Assembly (NCBI GenBank): GCA_900547945.1
Contig: URIT01000150.1
Span: forward strand, 1-7,146
Source: an uncultured bacterium
Lineage (GTDB): Bacteria; Verrucomicrobiota; Kiritimatiellia; RFP12; UBA1067
Length of the DNA: 7,146 nt
Direction of reading: 5' to 3'
Both the position numbers and the translations under genes were made by a program. Below the pieces are notes generated by a model. The model ran no database searches. It had not been told where the DNA came from and saw only the letters and a program-made list of their open reading frames with translations. Below are positions 1 to 5,791 of the stretch, one piece after another (the first letter of the stretch is position 1; each line of letters begins with the position of its first letter).

Positions 1-901
1 CGGGGCTGCGGTCGCCGCGCGCGTCCTCGTCGCCCTCGCTCATGCGCTTGGCGACGCGCCCCGTCGGCGCGGCGAGCGTGCGGCACGTGCGCGCAAGCCC
101 CGCCGCCTGCCGCGCGGCGAGCGCGGAAGCGAGGCCGTCGAAGCGGCATTCTGCCCGGGGCGCGGCGAGGACGGGCACGTCCGTCACGAGGACGGGCGTC
201 TTCTCCAGGAAGCGGATCGTCTCCGCGACGCCGGCGCGCGGCCCCCGGTAGAGGAAGATGCGTCCGCCGTTCGGGTCGCCCTTCTCCTTGATCACCGTGA
301 TGCGCCGGTAGCCGAGCGCGCGCGTCGCCACGTAGCCCGTCACGTAGTCCGGGTCGTCCGAGACGCAGATCTCCCCCACGATGCCGGGGGCGTTCTGGAC
401 CTTCGTCGCGAGGACGATCGCCTCGGCGTAGTGGTTCTTGCCGCCGGCGGTTCCCTTTTCGAGCGACGCCGTGTCGTCCATGTACGTCGCGCGCACGCCG
501 CGTGCCGGGTCGGGCTCCAGGCGTTCCAGCGTGTCCGCGTCGAGGAGCATCGCCCCGCGCAGGGCATGGCTCTCGGCGAAGCGCGCGAGAATGTCGTCCA
601 CGCGCGCGATCCCCGCCTCCGCGAGGAGGCGCGCCGCGACGGCGCGCCCCTCCGCCGCCGTCCGGGTGGCGTGCGTCGTCACCGCGAGCGCCGGCAGCCG
701 CCGGATGGGGCCCGGCTGCGCCTCGACCTTCAGGTTCACGAAGTCGGGCACGCCCTTTGCGTGCGTGAGCGCGCGCGCGACGAGGACGGATGCGACCTTC
801 GGGACGGACGGCGCGGGCACGATCTTCTCCGCGCCGGAGATGTGCGCCCCGCCGCGCGCCGCACGCATCTTGACGGAGTAGAATGCCGCCGCCTCACTCA
901 T
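1..901 (-). CDS. bioW: 6-carboxyhexanoate--CoA ligase (BioW), probably the N-terminal half of a BioWF fusion; partial, cut by left edge
   Basis: BioW activates pimelate (6-carboxyhexanoate) with ATP and CoA to pimeloyl-CoA, the entry to biotin synthesis in the cytoplasm. I translated 300 codons from the ATG at 901 with no stop. BioW hallmarks in order are FYSVKMRA (7-14) followed by HISGAEKI (20-27), PDFVNLKVE near residue 60, RGVR (134-137) with MD at 141-142, and SDDPDYVTGYVA (181-192) followed by GYRRI (197-201). These align well with Bacillus-type BioW, which ends near residue 250. Here the frame continues from R253 as RFDGLASALAARQAAGLAR, then T, C, R, T and L. This resembles the N-terminal helix of 8-amino-7-oxononanoate synthase (BioF), so a BioWF fusion is inferred. 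The start overlaps the end of bioA by 8 bases. A G-rich Shine-Dalgarno (GAGGGGGA) lies just upstream. The BioW call is firm and the fusion is likely but unproven. Confidence 0.93.
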   Translation of the reverse strand, partial: MSEAAAFYSVKMRAARGGAHISGAEKIVPAPSVPKVASVLVARALTHAKGVPDFVNLKVEAQPGPIRRLPALAVTTHATRTAAEGRAVAARLLAEAGIARVDDILARFAESHALRGAMLLDADTLERLEPDPARGVRATYMDDTASLEKGTAGGKNHYAEAIVLATKVQNAPGIVGEICVSDDPDYVTGYVATRALGYRRITVIKEKGDPNGGRIFLYRGPRAGVAETIRFLEKTPVLVTDVPVLAAPRAECRFDGLASALAARQAAGLARTCRTLAAPTGRVAKRMSEGDEDARGDRSP

Positions 902-2198
902 GGAAATCCCCCTCGGCGGGCGGCGGACCGGGCGGCGCGGCGGCGAGATCGAGGAGCGCGCCGACGATGCGGTCCACCGTCCCCGCGTCCGAGACGAGCG
1001 GCGGCATCGCGTAGATGAAATTGCAGAACGGACGCAGCCAGACGCCGTGGGCGCGGATGACGCGCTGGATGTCCGCCGGTGCCGGCAGACACGCCACCTC
1101 GACGACGCCCACGGCGCCGAGGACGCGCACGTCGCGCACGTTCGGCAGGGCGCGCGCGAGGGCCAGCCCCTCCGCGAACTGCCGTTCGATGCGCGCCACC
1201 TGCGCGGCGTAGTCGCCGGCGGCGAAGAGGTCCAGCGACGCACAGGCCGCCGCGCAGGCGAGGGGATTGGCCATGTAGGTGGGGCCGTGCATGAACGCGC
1301 TCGGCGAACCGGCGGAAATCGTGTCCGCCACCTTCTGCGAGGCGAGCGTGGCGGCGAGCGTCAGATGGCCGCCCGTGAGCGCCTTGCCGACGGTCATGAT
1401 GTCGGGCGTGACGCCCGCGCGCGCGTGCGCCCAGCGGGGGCCCGTCCGGTAGCAGCCGGCGGCGATTTCGTCGAAGATGAGCAGGATGCCGTGTTCGTCG
1501 CAGAGGCGGCGCATTTCGCGCAGGTAGGCGGGATGGTAGAAGTTCATCGCGTTCGCGGCCTGGAAGACGGGCTCGCAGACGAGCGCGGCGATCTCGTCCG
1601 TGTGTTCCTCCACGATCCGGCGCAGCGAGGCGGCGTCGGCGGGATTCCACGGCGCGTCCGGCGGGATGCCCGGCTTCTCGGCGAAGAAGTGCCGCGTCAT
1701 GATGCCCCTGAAGAGCGTGTGCATGCCGTCCGGGTCCGAGAGCGCCATGCAGAGCGACGTGTCGCCGTGGTAGCCGCCCTTCAGGGCGAGGAGCCTGTTC
1801 CGCTCGGGGCGCCCCCGCGCGTTCTGGTACTGGACGGCCATCTTCGCCGCGACCTCGACGGAAATCGAACCTGAATCGGCGAAGAAGACGCGGTCCAGGC
1901 CGGGCGGCGCGAACGCCGCCAGCTTCTCCGCGAGCGCGATGGCCGGTTCGTGCGTGAACCCGCCGAACATGACGTGCGAGAGGCGTTCGGACTGCCGCCG
2001 GATCGCCTCGACGAGGGCCGGATGGTTGTGTCCGTGCGCGACGCACCACCAGCTCGACACCGCGTCGACGAGCTTCTGTCCGTCGTCCAGCTCGATCTCG
2101 ACGCCCGAAGCCCGCTTCGCGAGGAGGACGGGCGGCGGGTTGCCGAGCGAGGCGTAGGGATGCCAGATGTGCGTACGGTCCCAGGCGAGCGGCGTCAT
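894..2198 (-). CDS. bioA: Adenosylmethionine-8-amino-7-oxononanoate aminotransferase (DAPA synthase)
   Basis: BioA is a PLP-dependent class III aminotransferase that converts KAPA to 7,8-diaminopelargonic acid, normally with S-adenosylmethionine as amino donor. The 434-residue length matches E. coli BioA (about 430). Visible landmarks are HIWHPY (10-15, Y15 = E. coli Tyr17), SSWW (48-51), SHVMFGG (74-80), GYHGDT (142-147), the cofactor aspartate D243 in FDEIAAG, R251, the Schiff-base lysine K272 in GKALTGG, HGPTYMANPLACAAA (304-318), and substrate arginine R389 in WLRPF. The class III signature GFGRTG reads GCYRTG (248-253). The ATG at 2198 is chosen because it gives the canonical N-terminus, overlaps the bioD stop as ATGA, and has GGAG 8 bases upstream. 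A longer open frame to 2444 lies inside bioD. The SAM donor is inferred by family. A lysine donor (BioK type) cannot be excluded. Confidence 0.97.
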   Translation of the reverse strand: MTPLAWDRTHIWHPYASLGNPPPVLLAKRASGVEIELDDGQKLVDAVSSWWCVAHGHNHPALVEAIRRQSERLSHVMFGGFTHEPAIALAEKLAAFAPPGLDRVFFADSGSISVEVAAKMAVQYQNARGRPERNRLLALKGGYHGDTSLCMALSDPDGMHTLFRGIMTRHFFAEKPGIPPDAPWNPADAASLRRIVEEHTDEIAALVCEPVFQAANAMNFYHPAYLREMRRLCDEHGILLIFDEIAAGCYRTGPRWAHARAGVTPDIMTVGKALTGGHLTLAATLASQKVADTISAGSPSAFMHGPTYMANPLACAAACASLDLFAAGDYAAQVARIERQFAEGLALARALPNVRDVRVLGAVGVVEVACLPAPADIQRVIRAHGVWLRPFCNFIYAMPPLVSDAGTVDRIVGALLDLAAAPPGPPPAEGDFHE

Positions 2199-2905
2199 GC
2201 GAAGATCTCCGAAAAGTCCACGTCGGGGTAGGGCCCCGCGAAGTCGAAGCGCGGCACGCGCACGACGACGGGCGGGAAGCCCCAGCGCGCGAGGTAGCGG
2301 CGCGTCGTCTCGGGCGTGTCGCGGTCGATGAGCGGATCCGCCCCGTCGAACCAGTTGTGGACGACGCCCGCGACGGGCATGCCGCGCGCCTTCGCCGCCT
2401 CCAGGGAGAGGAGCGTGTGGTTGATCGAACCGAGGCGCCCGCATGTGACGAGGATGAGCGGCCAGCCCCGTTCCGCCGCGTAGTCGACGGTGAGGCGGTC
2501 CTCCGTGAGGGGCACGTCGAGGCCGCCGGCGGATTCGACAAGCACGATCTCGTGCCGCGCCGCACAGGCGTCCACCGCGCGCGTGATCGCCGCGAGATCG
2601 ACGGTGCGGCCCTCCAGGGCGGCGGCGAGGAGCGGCGAGGAGGGAAACTTGAAGACCTGCGGCGCGGTGAGGCCCGCGCCGTCCTCGGGGAAGCGCACGC
2701 CGCCGCAGATGAGGCGGTGCGCGTCGATGTCCTCCGAATACCCGTCGTTCCCCGTCTGCACGAGCTTGACGGTGATGACGTCGCGCCCGGCGGACGCAAG
2801 CGACCGCGCCATCAGTCCCGTCACGGCGGTCTTACCGATGCCCGTGTCGATGCCGGACACGAAATAGACGTTCTTCCTGCTCTCTGTTCGTCCGTTCACA
2901 CGCAC
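2195..2905 (-). CDS. bioD: ATP-dependent dethiobiotin synthetase
   Basis: BioD closes the ureido ring of dethiobiotin from 7,8-diaminopelargonic acid, CO2 and ATP in the cytoplasm. The 236-residue protein has the P-loop GIDTGIGKT (18-26), the lysine motif VKLVQTG (46-52, usually KPVxxG, here with L48 for Pro), DAHRL (61-65), ESAGGLDVPL (124-133), and GRLGSINHTLLS (156-167), all typical of the family. It heads the bioD-bioA-bioW operon and its TGA overlaps the bioA ATG by 4 bases. The start codon is GTG at 2905, supported by GAGGAG at 2912-2917 with 6 bases between. A second GTG two codons later (2899) is less well spaced. Transcription probably begins at the TATAAT box in the 95-base region shared with vsr. 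Confidence 0.97.
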   Translation of the reverse strand: MRVNGRTESRKNVYFVSGIDTGIGKTAVTGLMARSLASAGRDVITVKLVQTGNDGYSEDIDAHRLICGGVRFPEDGAGLTAPQVFKFPSSPLLAAALEGRTVDLAAITRAVDACAARHEIVLVESAGGLDVPLTEDRLTVDYAAERGWPLILVTCGRLGSINHTLLSLEAAKARGMPVAGVVHNWFDGADPLIDRDTPETTRRYLARWGFPPVVVRVPRFDFAGPYPDVDFSEIFA

Positions 2906-2911
2906 GCTCTG

Positions 2912-2917
2912 CTCCTC
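2912..2917 (-). promoter_or_regulatory. Ribosome binding site of bioD
   Basis: Minus-strand GAGGAG lies 6 bases before a GTG codon at 2905. It fixes the non-ATG start of bioD, because there is no in-frame ATG before the P-loop. Confidence 0.75.
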
Positions 2918-2939
2918 TGTGGTCTCCGTTGAGCCGCAT

Positions 2940-2945
2940 ATTATA
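2940..2945 (-). promoter_or_regulatory. Probable -10 box of the bioDAW operon
   Basis: A perfect TATAAT is read on the minus strand, 34 bases upstream of the bioD start, in the only AT-rich patch of the area. A run of six A residues lies just upstream of it. No convincing -35 hexamer is found 16-18 bases further upstream (the sequence there is GC-rich), so the promoter may depend on an activator or on a sigma factor with different -35 preference. I see no BirA-type inverted repeat (TTGTAAACC ... GGTTTACAA) around it. Confidence 0.55.
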
Positions 2946-2947
2946 CT
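2942..2947 (+). promoter_or_regulatory. Possible plus-strand -10 box overlapping the bioD -10 box
   Basis: TATACT on the plus strand overlaps the bioD TATAAT by four bases, forming a near-symmetric ATTATACT core. If used, it would start a vsr transcript near 2954 carrying the GGGAGG ribosome site at 2967-2972. No -35 is visible. This is a weak call that competes with the extended -10 at 2984-2992. Confidence 0.25.
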
Positions 2948-2966
2948 CTTTTTTCGTCCGTACGCC

Positions 2967-2985
2967 GGGAGGGACGCAACTTGTG
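2967..2985 (+). promoter_or_regulatory. Possible alternative translation start of vsr (ribosome site plus GTG)
   Basis: GGGAGGGA at 2967-2974 stands 8 to 10 bases before a GTG at 2983-2985, which is in frame with vsr and would add six residues (M/V-L-Y-C-R-A). It is the only Shine-Dalgarno-like sequence upstream of vsr, since the ATG at 3001 has none. Family N-termini favour the ATG, so this remains an alternative. Confidence 0.3.
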
Positions 2986-2992
2986 CTATACT
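2984..2992 (+). promoter_or_regulatory. Extended -10 promoter element for vsr
   Basis: TGCTATACT is an extended -10 element (TGn plus TATACT, one mismatch from TATAAT). It ends 8 bases before the vsr ATG at 3001, which would place the transcription start at or within a few bases of the start codon. With no ribosome site before that ATG, this suggests a leaderless transcript. Extended -10 promoters can work without a -35, and none is seen here. Confidence 0.45.
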
Positions 2993-3000
2993 GCCGCGCG

Positions 3001-3471
3001 ATGGACACCCTCACGAAAGAGCAGCGCAGCAAGGTCATGGCGCGCATCCGCTCGCGCGACACGAAGCCGGAGATCCTCGTGCGGAAGCGGATCTTCGCCG
3101 CCGGGTGGCGCTTCCGCACCTGCGACCGGCGCTATCCCGGCCACCCGGACGTCGTGGTGCCCCGTGCCCACACGTTCATCGAGGTGCGCGGCTGCTTCTG
3201 GCACCGCCACGGCTGCGCCGTCAGCTCGATGCCGAAGTCCAACGTCGAGTTCTGGACGACGAAATGGGCCAACAACGTCCGCCGCGACCGGCGGCACGAG
3301 GCCGACTGGAAGGACCTCGGCTGGAACGTGATCCTCGTGTGGGAATGCGCGCTCAGGCCCGTCCGGCGGGAGGAGACGCTCGTGCGCATCTGCCAGGCGC
3401 TCGACGCCTGGGCGGCGGAGGAGGGCCCCCGCCGCCGCCCCCACCGCCTCGTGCTGCCGCGCACGCCCTAG
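3001..3471 (+). CDS. vsr: Very short patch repair endonuclease (Vsr)
   Basis: Vsr nicks DNA 5' of the T in T:G mismatches that arise by deamination of 5-methylcytosine, starting short-patch repair. The 156-residue length equals that of E. coli Vsr. Aligned landmarks are E24 in RDTKPE (E. coli Glu25), the catalytic aspartate D50 in PGHPD (Asp51), GCFWH with W67 and H68 (Trp68, His69), EFW at 83-85, NNVRRDRR with D96 (Asp97), and LGWNVILVWECAL (106-118). The structural zinc ligands C65, H70, C72 and C116 are kept. Two active-site positions differ from E. coli: V62 for Thr63 and R63 for His64. The ATG at 3001 gives the usual family N-terminus (MDTLTKEQRS), and GTG 2983 is an alternative. The gene is divergent from bioD. 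No Dcm-type methyltransferase, its usual partner, is in the window. Its GC-rich codon use matches its neighbours. Confidence 0.93.
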   Translation: MDTLTKEQRSKVMARIRSRDTKPEILVRKRIFAAGWRFRTCDRRYPGHPDVVVPRAHTFIEVRGCFWHRHGCAVSSMPKSNVEFWTTKWANNVRRDRRHEADWKDLGWNVILVWECALRPVRREETLVRICQALDAWAAEEGPRRRPHRLVLPRTP

Positions 3472-3478
3472 CGCGCGC

Positions 3479-4858
3479 TCACAGCCCGGCGAGCGTCCAG
3501 CCGTCGCGGTAGGCGCTCTTCAGGAGCGCGTTCGCGTCCGGCGCGTTCTCGAAGCAGCCCTGGGCGGCGTTCCACGTGAGACGGCGGTCGGGCAGCTGCT
3601 CGCACACGCCGCCCATCACGACGCTCTCCATCATCCACGTACACCAGTCGAACGAGCTGCGCGTCGCGCCGCCGCCGCGCGCCACCTGCTCCGCGAACTG
3701 GCGGTGGTGGTTCGGCTCGCGGCCGAGCTTCGGCGGCTTGATCACCGTGCCGTCCCGCAGCAGCGCCATCGGCGCGGAGGCGTGCGGGGCGAGGATCCAG
3801 CCCTTCTCGCCCTCGATCACGCGCCCCTCCTCGGAACGCGCCTTGAGCGGCGTCTTCGCGAAGAGCGCCTCGTATTCGGCGGGCGGCAGGAAGGACGCCG
3901 GCACCGTCGGGTCCGACTTGATCCCCGAGAACCACTCCATGCGGAACGGGCGCCCGCCGGTGGCCGCCACGCCCGGAAACTCCCAGGTGATGTGCGAATA
4001 GCGCGGCCAGGCCTTTTTATAGACGGGATCCGTGCGGACCTCGGGGTCGACGACGGCCTCGACCGTGCGCGGGGCCGTCGCGCCAAGCCCGAGGCCGATC
4101 CAGGGCGCGCTGACGACGTGGATGCAGAGGTCGCCGATCCAGCCGGAGCCGTAGTCGCGCCACATGCGCCAGAGCGTGGGGTGGTAGTTCTTCGGACGGT
4201 AGGCCGTCATCGGCGCGGGGCCGACCCAGCCCTCCCAGTCCAGATTCGCCGGCACGGGCGCGGGCGCCTCCAGGACGCGCCGCACGCGCGACATGCCGTT
4301 GCGCGTCGAGTAGAGGCACACGCGCGTGACGGGGCCGATCACGCCCTGCTGGAGGAACGCGACGATCTGGCGGTCGCCGAGGCCGGAGGCGAACTGCGTG
4401 CCGAGCTGCGTCGTCACGCCCGTCTCGGCGGCGAGGCGGCGCAGGAGGCGGCACTCGTCCAGCTTCTTGCAGAGCGGCTTCTGGCAGTAGACGTGCTTGC
4501 CGCGCCGCATCGCGTTCGCGGAGACGATGGTGTGCGTGTGGTCCGGCGTCGAGACGTTCACGGCGTCGATCCGGTCGCCCTCCGCCGCGAGCAGTTCGCG
4601 CCAGTCGCGGTAGACGCGCGCGTTCGGCAGCAGCTTCTTCGCCTCCGCGAGGTAGGCCGCGTCCACGTCGCAGACGGCGACGACGTCGAGGAGGTCCTTG
4701 AACCCCGCAAACGTCCGCATGTCCGCCCCCGCCATGCCATGCGTGCCGATGCAGGCGTGGCAGACCTTGGCGTTCGGCGAACGCGCCGAGACGAGGGCGG
4801 GGAAGCCGAAGGCGACGCCGGCCGCCAGCGACGAGGTGAGGAATTCGCGTCTCTTCAT
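3479..4858 (-). CDS. Tat-exported Gfo/Idh/MocA family oxidoreductase
   Basis: This is a 459-residue NAD(P)-dependent sugar or polyol dehydrogenase-like protein; the substrate is not predictable. The N-terminus is a twin-arginine signal (RREFL at 3-7, then a hydrophobic stretch to ALVSA at 21-25), so the protein is probably exported folded with its cofactor. A Rossmann domain follows (VVAVCDVD 59-66, NVSTPDHTH 101-109). The family EKP motif reads QKP (126-128, in VYCQKPL). The C-terminal domain has GSGWIGDLCIH (237-247, with D243 and H247 at conserved positions), NHHRQF (383-388), and the ending LTWN...F.N...AN.LL...YRDGW usual for PVC-type members. The start has AAGGAG 7 bases upstream. It is last in a probable four-gene operon, 15 bases after the pseudouridine synthase. 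The family call is firm, and a role in carbohydrate processing in the cell envelope is inferred. Confidence 0.92.
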   Translation of the reverse strand: MKRREFLTSSLAAGVAFGFPALVSARSPNAKVCHACIGTHGMAGADMRTFAGFKDLLDVVAVCDVDAAYLAEAKKLLPNARVYRDWRELLAAEGDRIDAVNVSTPDHTHTIVSANAMRRGKHVYCQKPLCKKLDECRLLRRLAAETGVTTQLGTQFASGLGDRQIVAFLQQGVIGPVTRVCLYSTRNGMSRVRRVLEAPAPVPANLDWEGWVGPAPMTAYRPKNYHPTLWRMWRDYGSGWIGDLCIHVVSAPWIGLGLGATAPRTVEAVVDPEVRTDPVYKKAWPRYSHITWEFPGVAATGGRPFRMEWFSGIKSDPTVPASFLPPAEYEALFAKTPLKARSEEGRVIEGEKGWILAPHASAPMALLRDGTVIKPPKLGREPNHHRQFAEQVARGGGATRSSFDWCTWMMESVVMGGVCEQLPDRRLTWNAAQGCFENAPDANALLKSAYRDGWTLAGL

Positions 4859-4873
4859 CGATCTTCTCCTTTT

Positions 4874-5788
4874 CTAGTTCTTCCGGCCCATGCCGAAGAG
4901 TTTCAGCGCCGCGCGGAAGTCGGCCGGCAACGGCGCATGCGACCGGATCGATTCGCCCTTGCGCATCGGGTCGGGCAGGACGAGCGCGGTCGCGTGGAGC
5001 ATCTGGCGCGGCACGGTCATGAGACGCGGGTCGCGCGCGGACTTGAGGCCGAACGTGCGGTCGCCGACGATGGGGAAGCGCACGCCCGCGAGATGGCGGC
5101 GGATCTGGTTCGTGCGGCCCGTCTCGATGCGCACGCGCAGGAAGGAGGCGTCGGGCCCCGCCGCCTCGCGCGTGACGAGGGAGACGGCGGGCTGGTCGTC
5201 GAGCGGCGCGTCGATCTTCTGGTGCGCGTAGGGGAAGCTGCCCACGACAATGGCGGCGTAGGTCTTCGCGATGCGGCGCGTCTTGAAGACCTCCACGGCG
5301 GCTTGGTAGGCGGCAAAGGTCTTCGCGAAGAGCAGACAGCCCGTCGTGTCGCGGTCCAGGCGGTGGACGGCCTGGAGGTTCGGCTCCTTGAGCTGCGTGC
5401 GGAGGATGGCCTCGACGGACTTCGGATCGTCGTTCGCGAGGAGCCCGGCGGGCTTGTCGGCGACGATGTAGTCCGGCGTCTCCACGAGCACGCGCACGTG
5501 CCGCCGCTCCTCGGGCGCAACCGCCGCCTGCGCGCTCCCAGCCTGGCGGCGCGCGGCCGCGACGACGCTGCGGGGGATCTCCACGGCGTCGCCCGTCTTG
5601 AGCGGATGGTGCGCGATCCAGACGCAGCGGCGGTTCACCCACACGCTGCGCCCGTCGATGACGGCCTTGGCGGCACGGCGGGAAAGCCCGAGGCGCGCGG
5701 CAAGGAAGTCCTGGAGGGACTTCCCGGCATCGGGACGGTTGACGGTCAATGCCTCGACGTTCGTGGCAAACTTTGGTGCAGCTCGCAT
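4874..5788 (-). CDS. RluA-family pseudouridine synthase with N-terminal S4 domain
   Basis: The protein isomerises uridine to pseudouridine in structured RNA, most likely 23S rRNA; the target base cannot be assigned. In its 304 residues, an S4 RNA-binding domain (about 23-72, SLQDFLAARLGLSRRAAKAVI onward) precedes the catalytic domain. The catalytic domain has YIVADKPAGLL (107-117), the catalytic aspartate D145 in HRLDRDTTG (142-150), KTYAAIVVG (175-183), ETGRTNQIRRHL (222-233), GDRTFG (242-247) and LHATAL (264-269). The usual TGRTHQIR reads TGRTNQIR, with N227 for His. The gene starts 3 bases after the PAS gene stop. Its ribosome site, AGGG, lies 8 bases before the ATG and inside the upstream gene, so translation may be coupled. 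The length is normal for RluC/RluD-type enzymes. I leave the symbol blank because RluA subfamilies cannot be told apart by eye. Confidence 0.93.
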   Translation of the reverse strand: MRAAPKFATNVEALTVNRPDAGKSLQDFLAARLGLSRRAAKAVIDGRSVWVNRRCVWIAHHPLKTGDAVEIPRSVVAAARRQAGSAQAAVAPEERRHVRVLVETPDYIVADKPAGLLANDDPKSVEAILRTQLKEPNLQAVHRLDRDTTGCLLFAKTFAAYQAAVEVFKTRRIAKTYAAIVVGSFPYAHQKIDAPLDDQPAVSLVTREAAGPDASFLRVRIETGRTNQIRRHLAGVRFPIVGDRTFGLKSARDPRLMTVPRQMLHATALVLPDPMRKGESIRSHAPLPADFRAALKLFGMGRKN

Positions 5789-5791
5789 ATC

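Noticed and set aside
431..1018. Plus-strand frames of 195 and 147 codons over the bioW region
   Set aside because: The minus-strand translation matches BioW along its length, so these are shadows.
900..1874. A 324-codon plus-strand frame antisense to bioA
   Set aside because: bioA is certain on the other strand, and this frame is Arg/Gly/Glu-rich with no recognisable domain. It is a GC-driven shadow.
2199..2444. N-terminal extension of bioA to an upstream start inside bioD
   Set aside because: The extra residues overlap bioD in another frame and lack BioA similarity. The ATG at 2198 gives the family N-terminus and has a ribosome site.
898..2799. A 633-codon minus-strand frame across bioA and bioD
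   Set aside because: It is very rich in Arg, Ser, Ala and Pro with no motif. It is a frame-shifted shadow of two well-identified genes.
2929..3000. Extension of vsr to an upstream start at 2929
   Set aside because: It would run through the bioD promoter and the AT-rich patch, has no ribosome site, and the added residues are not part of the Vsr family. Only the shorter GTG 2983 extension remains a reasonable alternative.
2906..3000. BirA-type biotin operator
   Set aside because: I looked for the TTGTAAACC/GGTTTACAA inverted repeat and for shorter palindromes and found none convincing. TTGTG at 2981 lacks a matching partner.
3472..3478. CGCGCGC between convergent stops as a bidirectional terminator or special structure
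   Set aside because: It is too short for a hairpin terminator, no T run follows on either strand, and GCGCGC runs are common throughout this GC-rich window.
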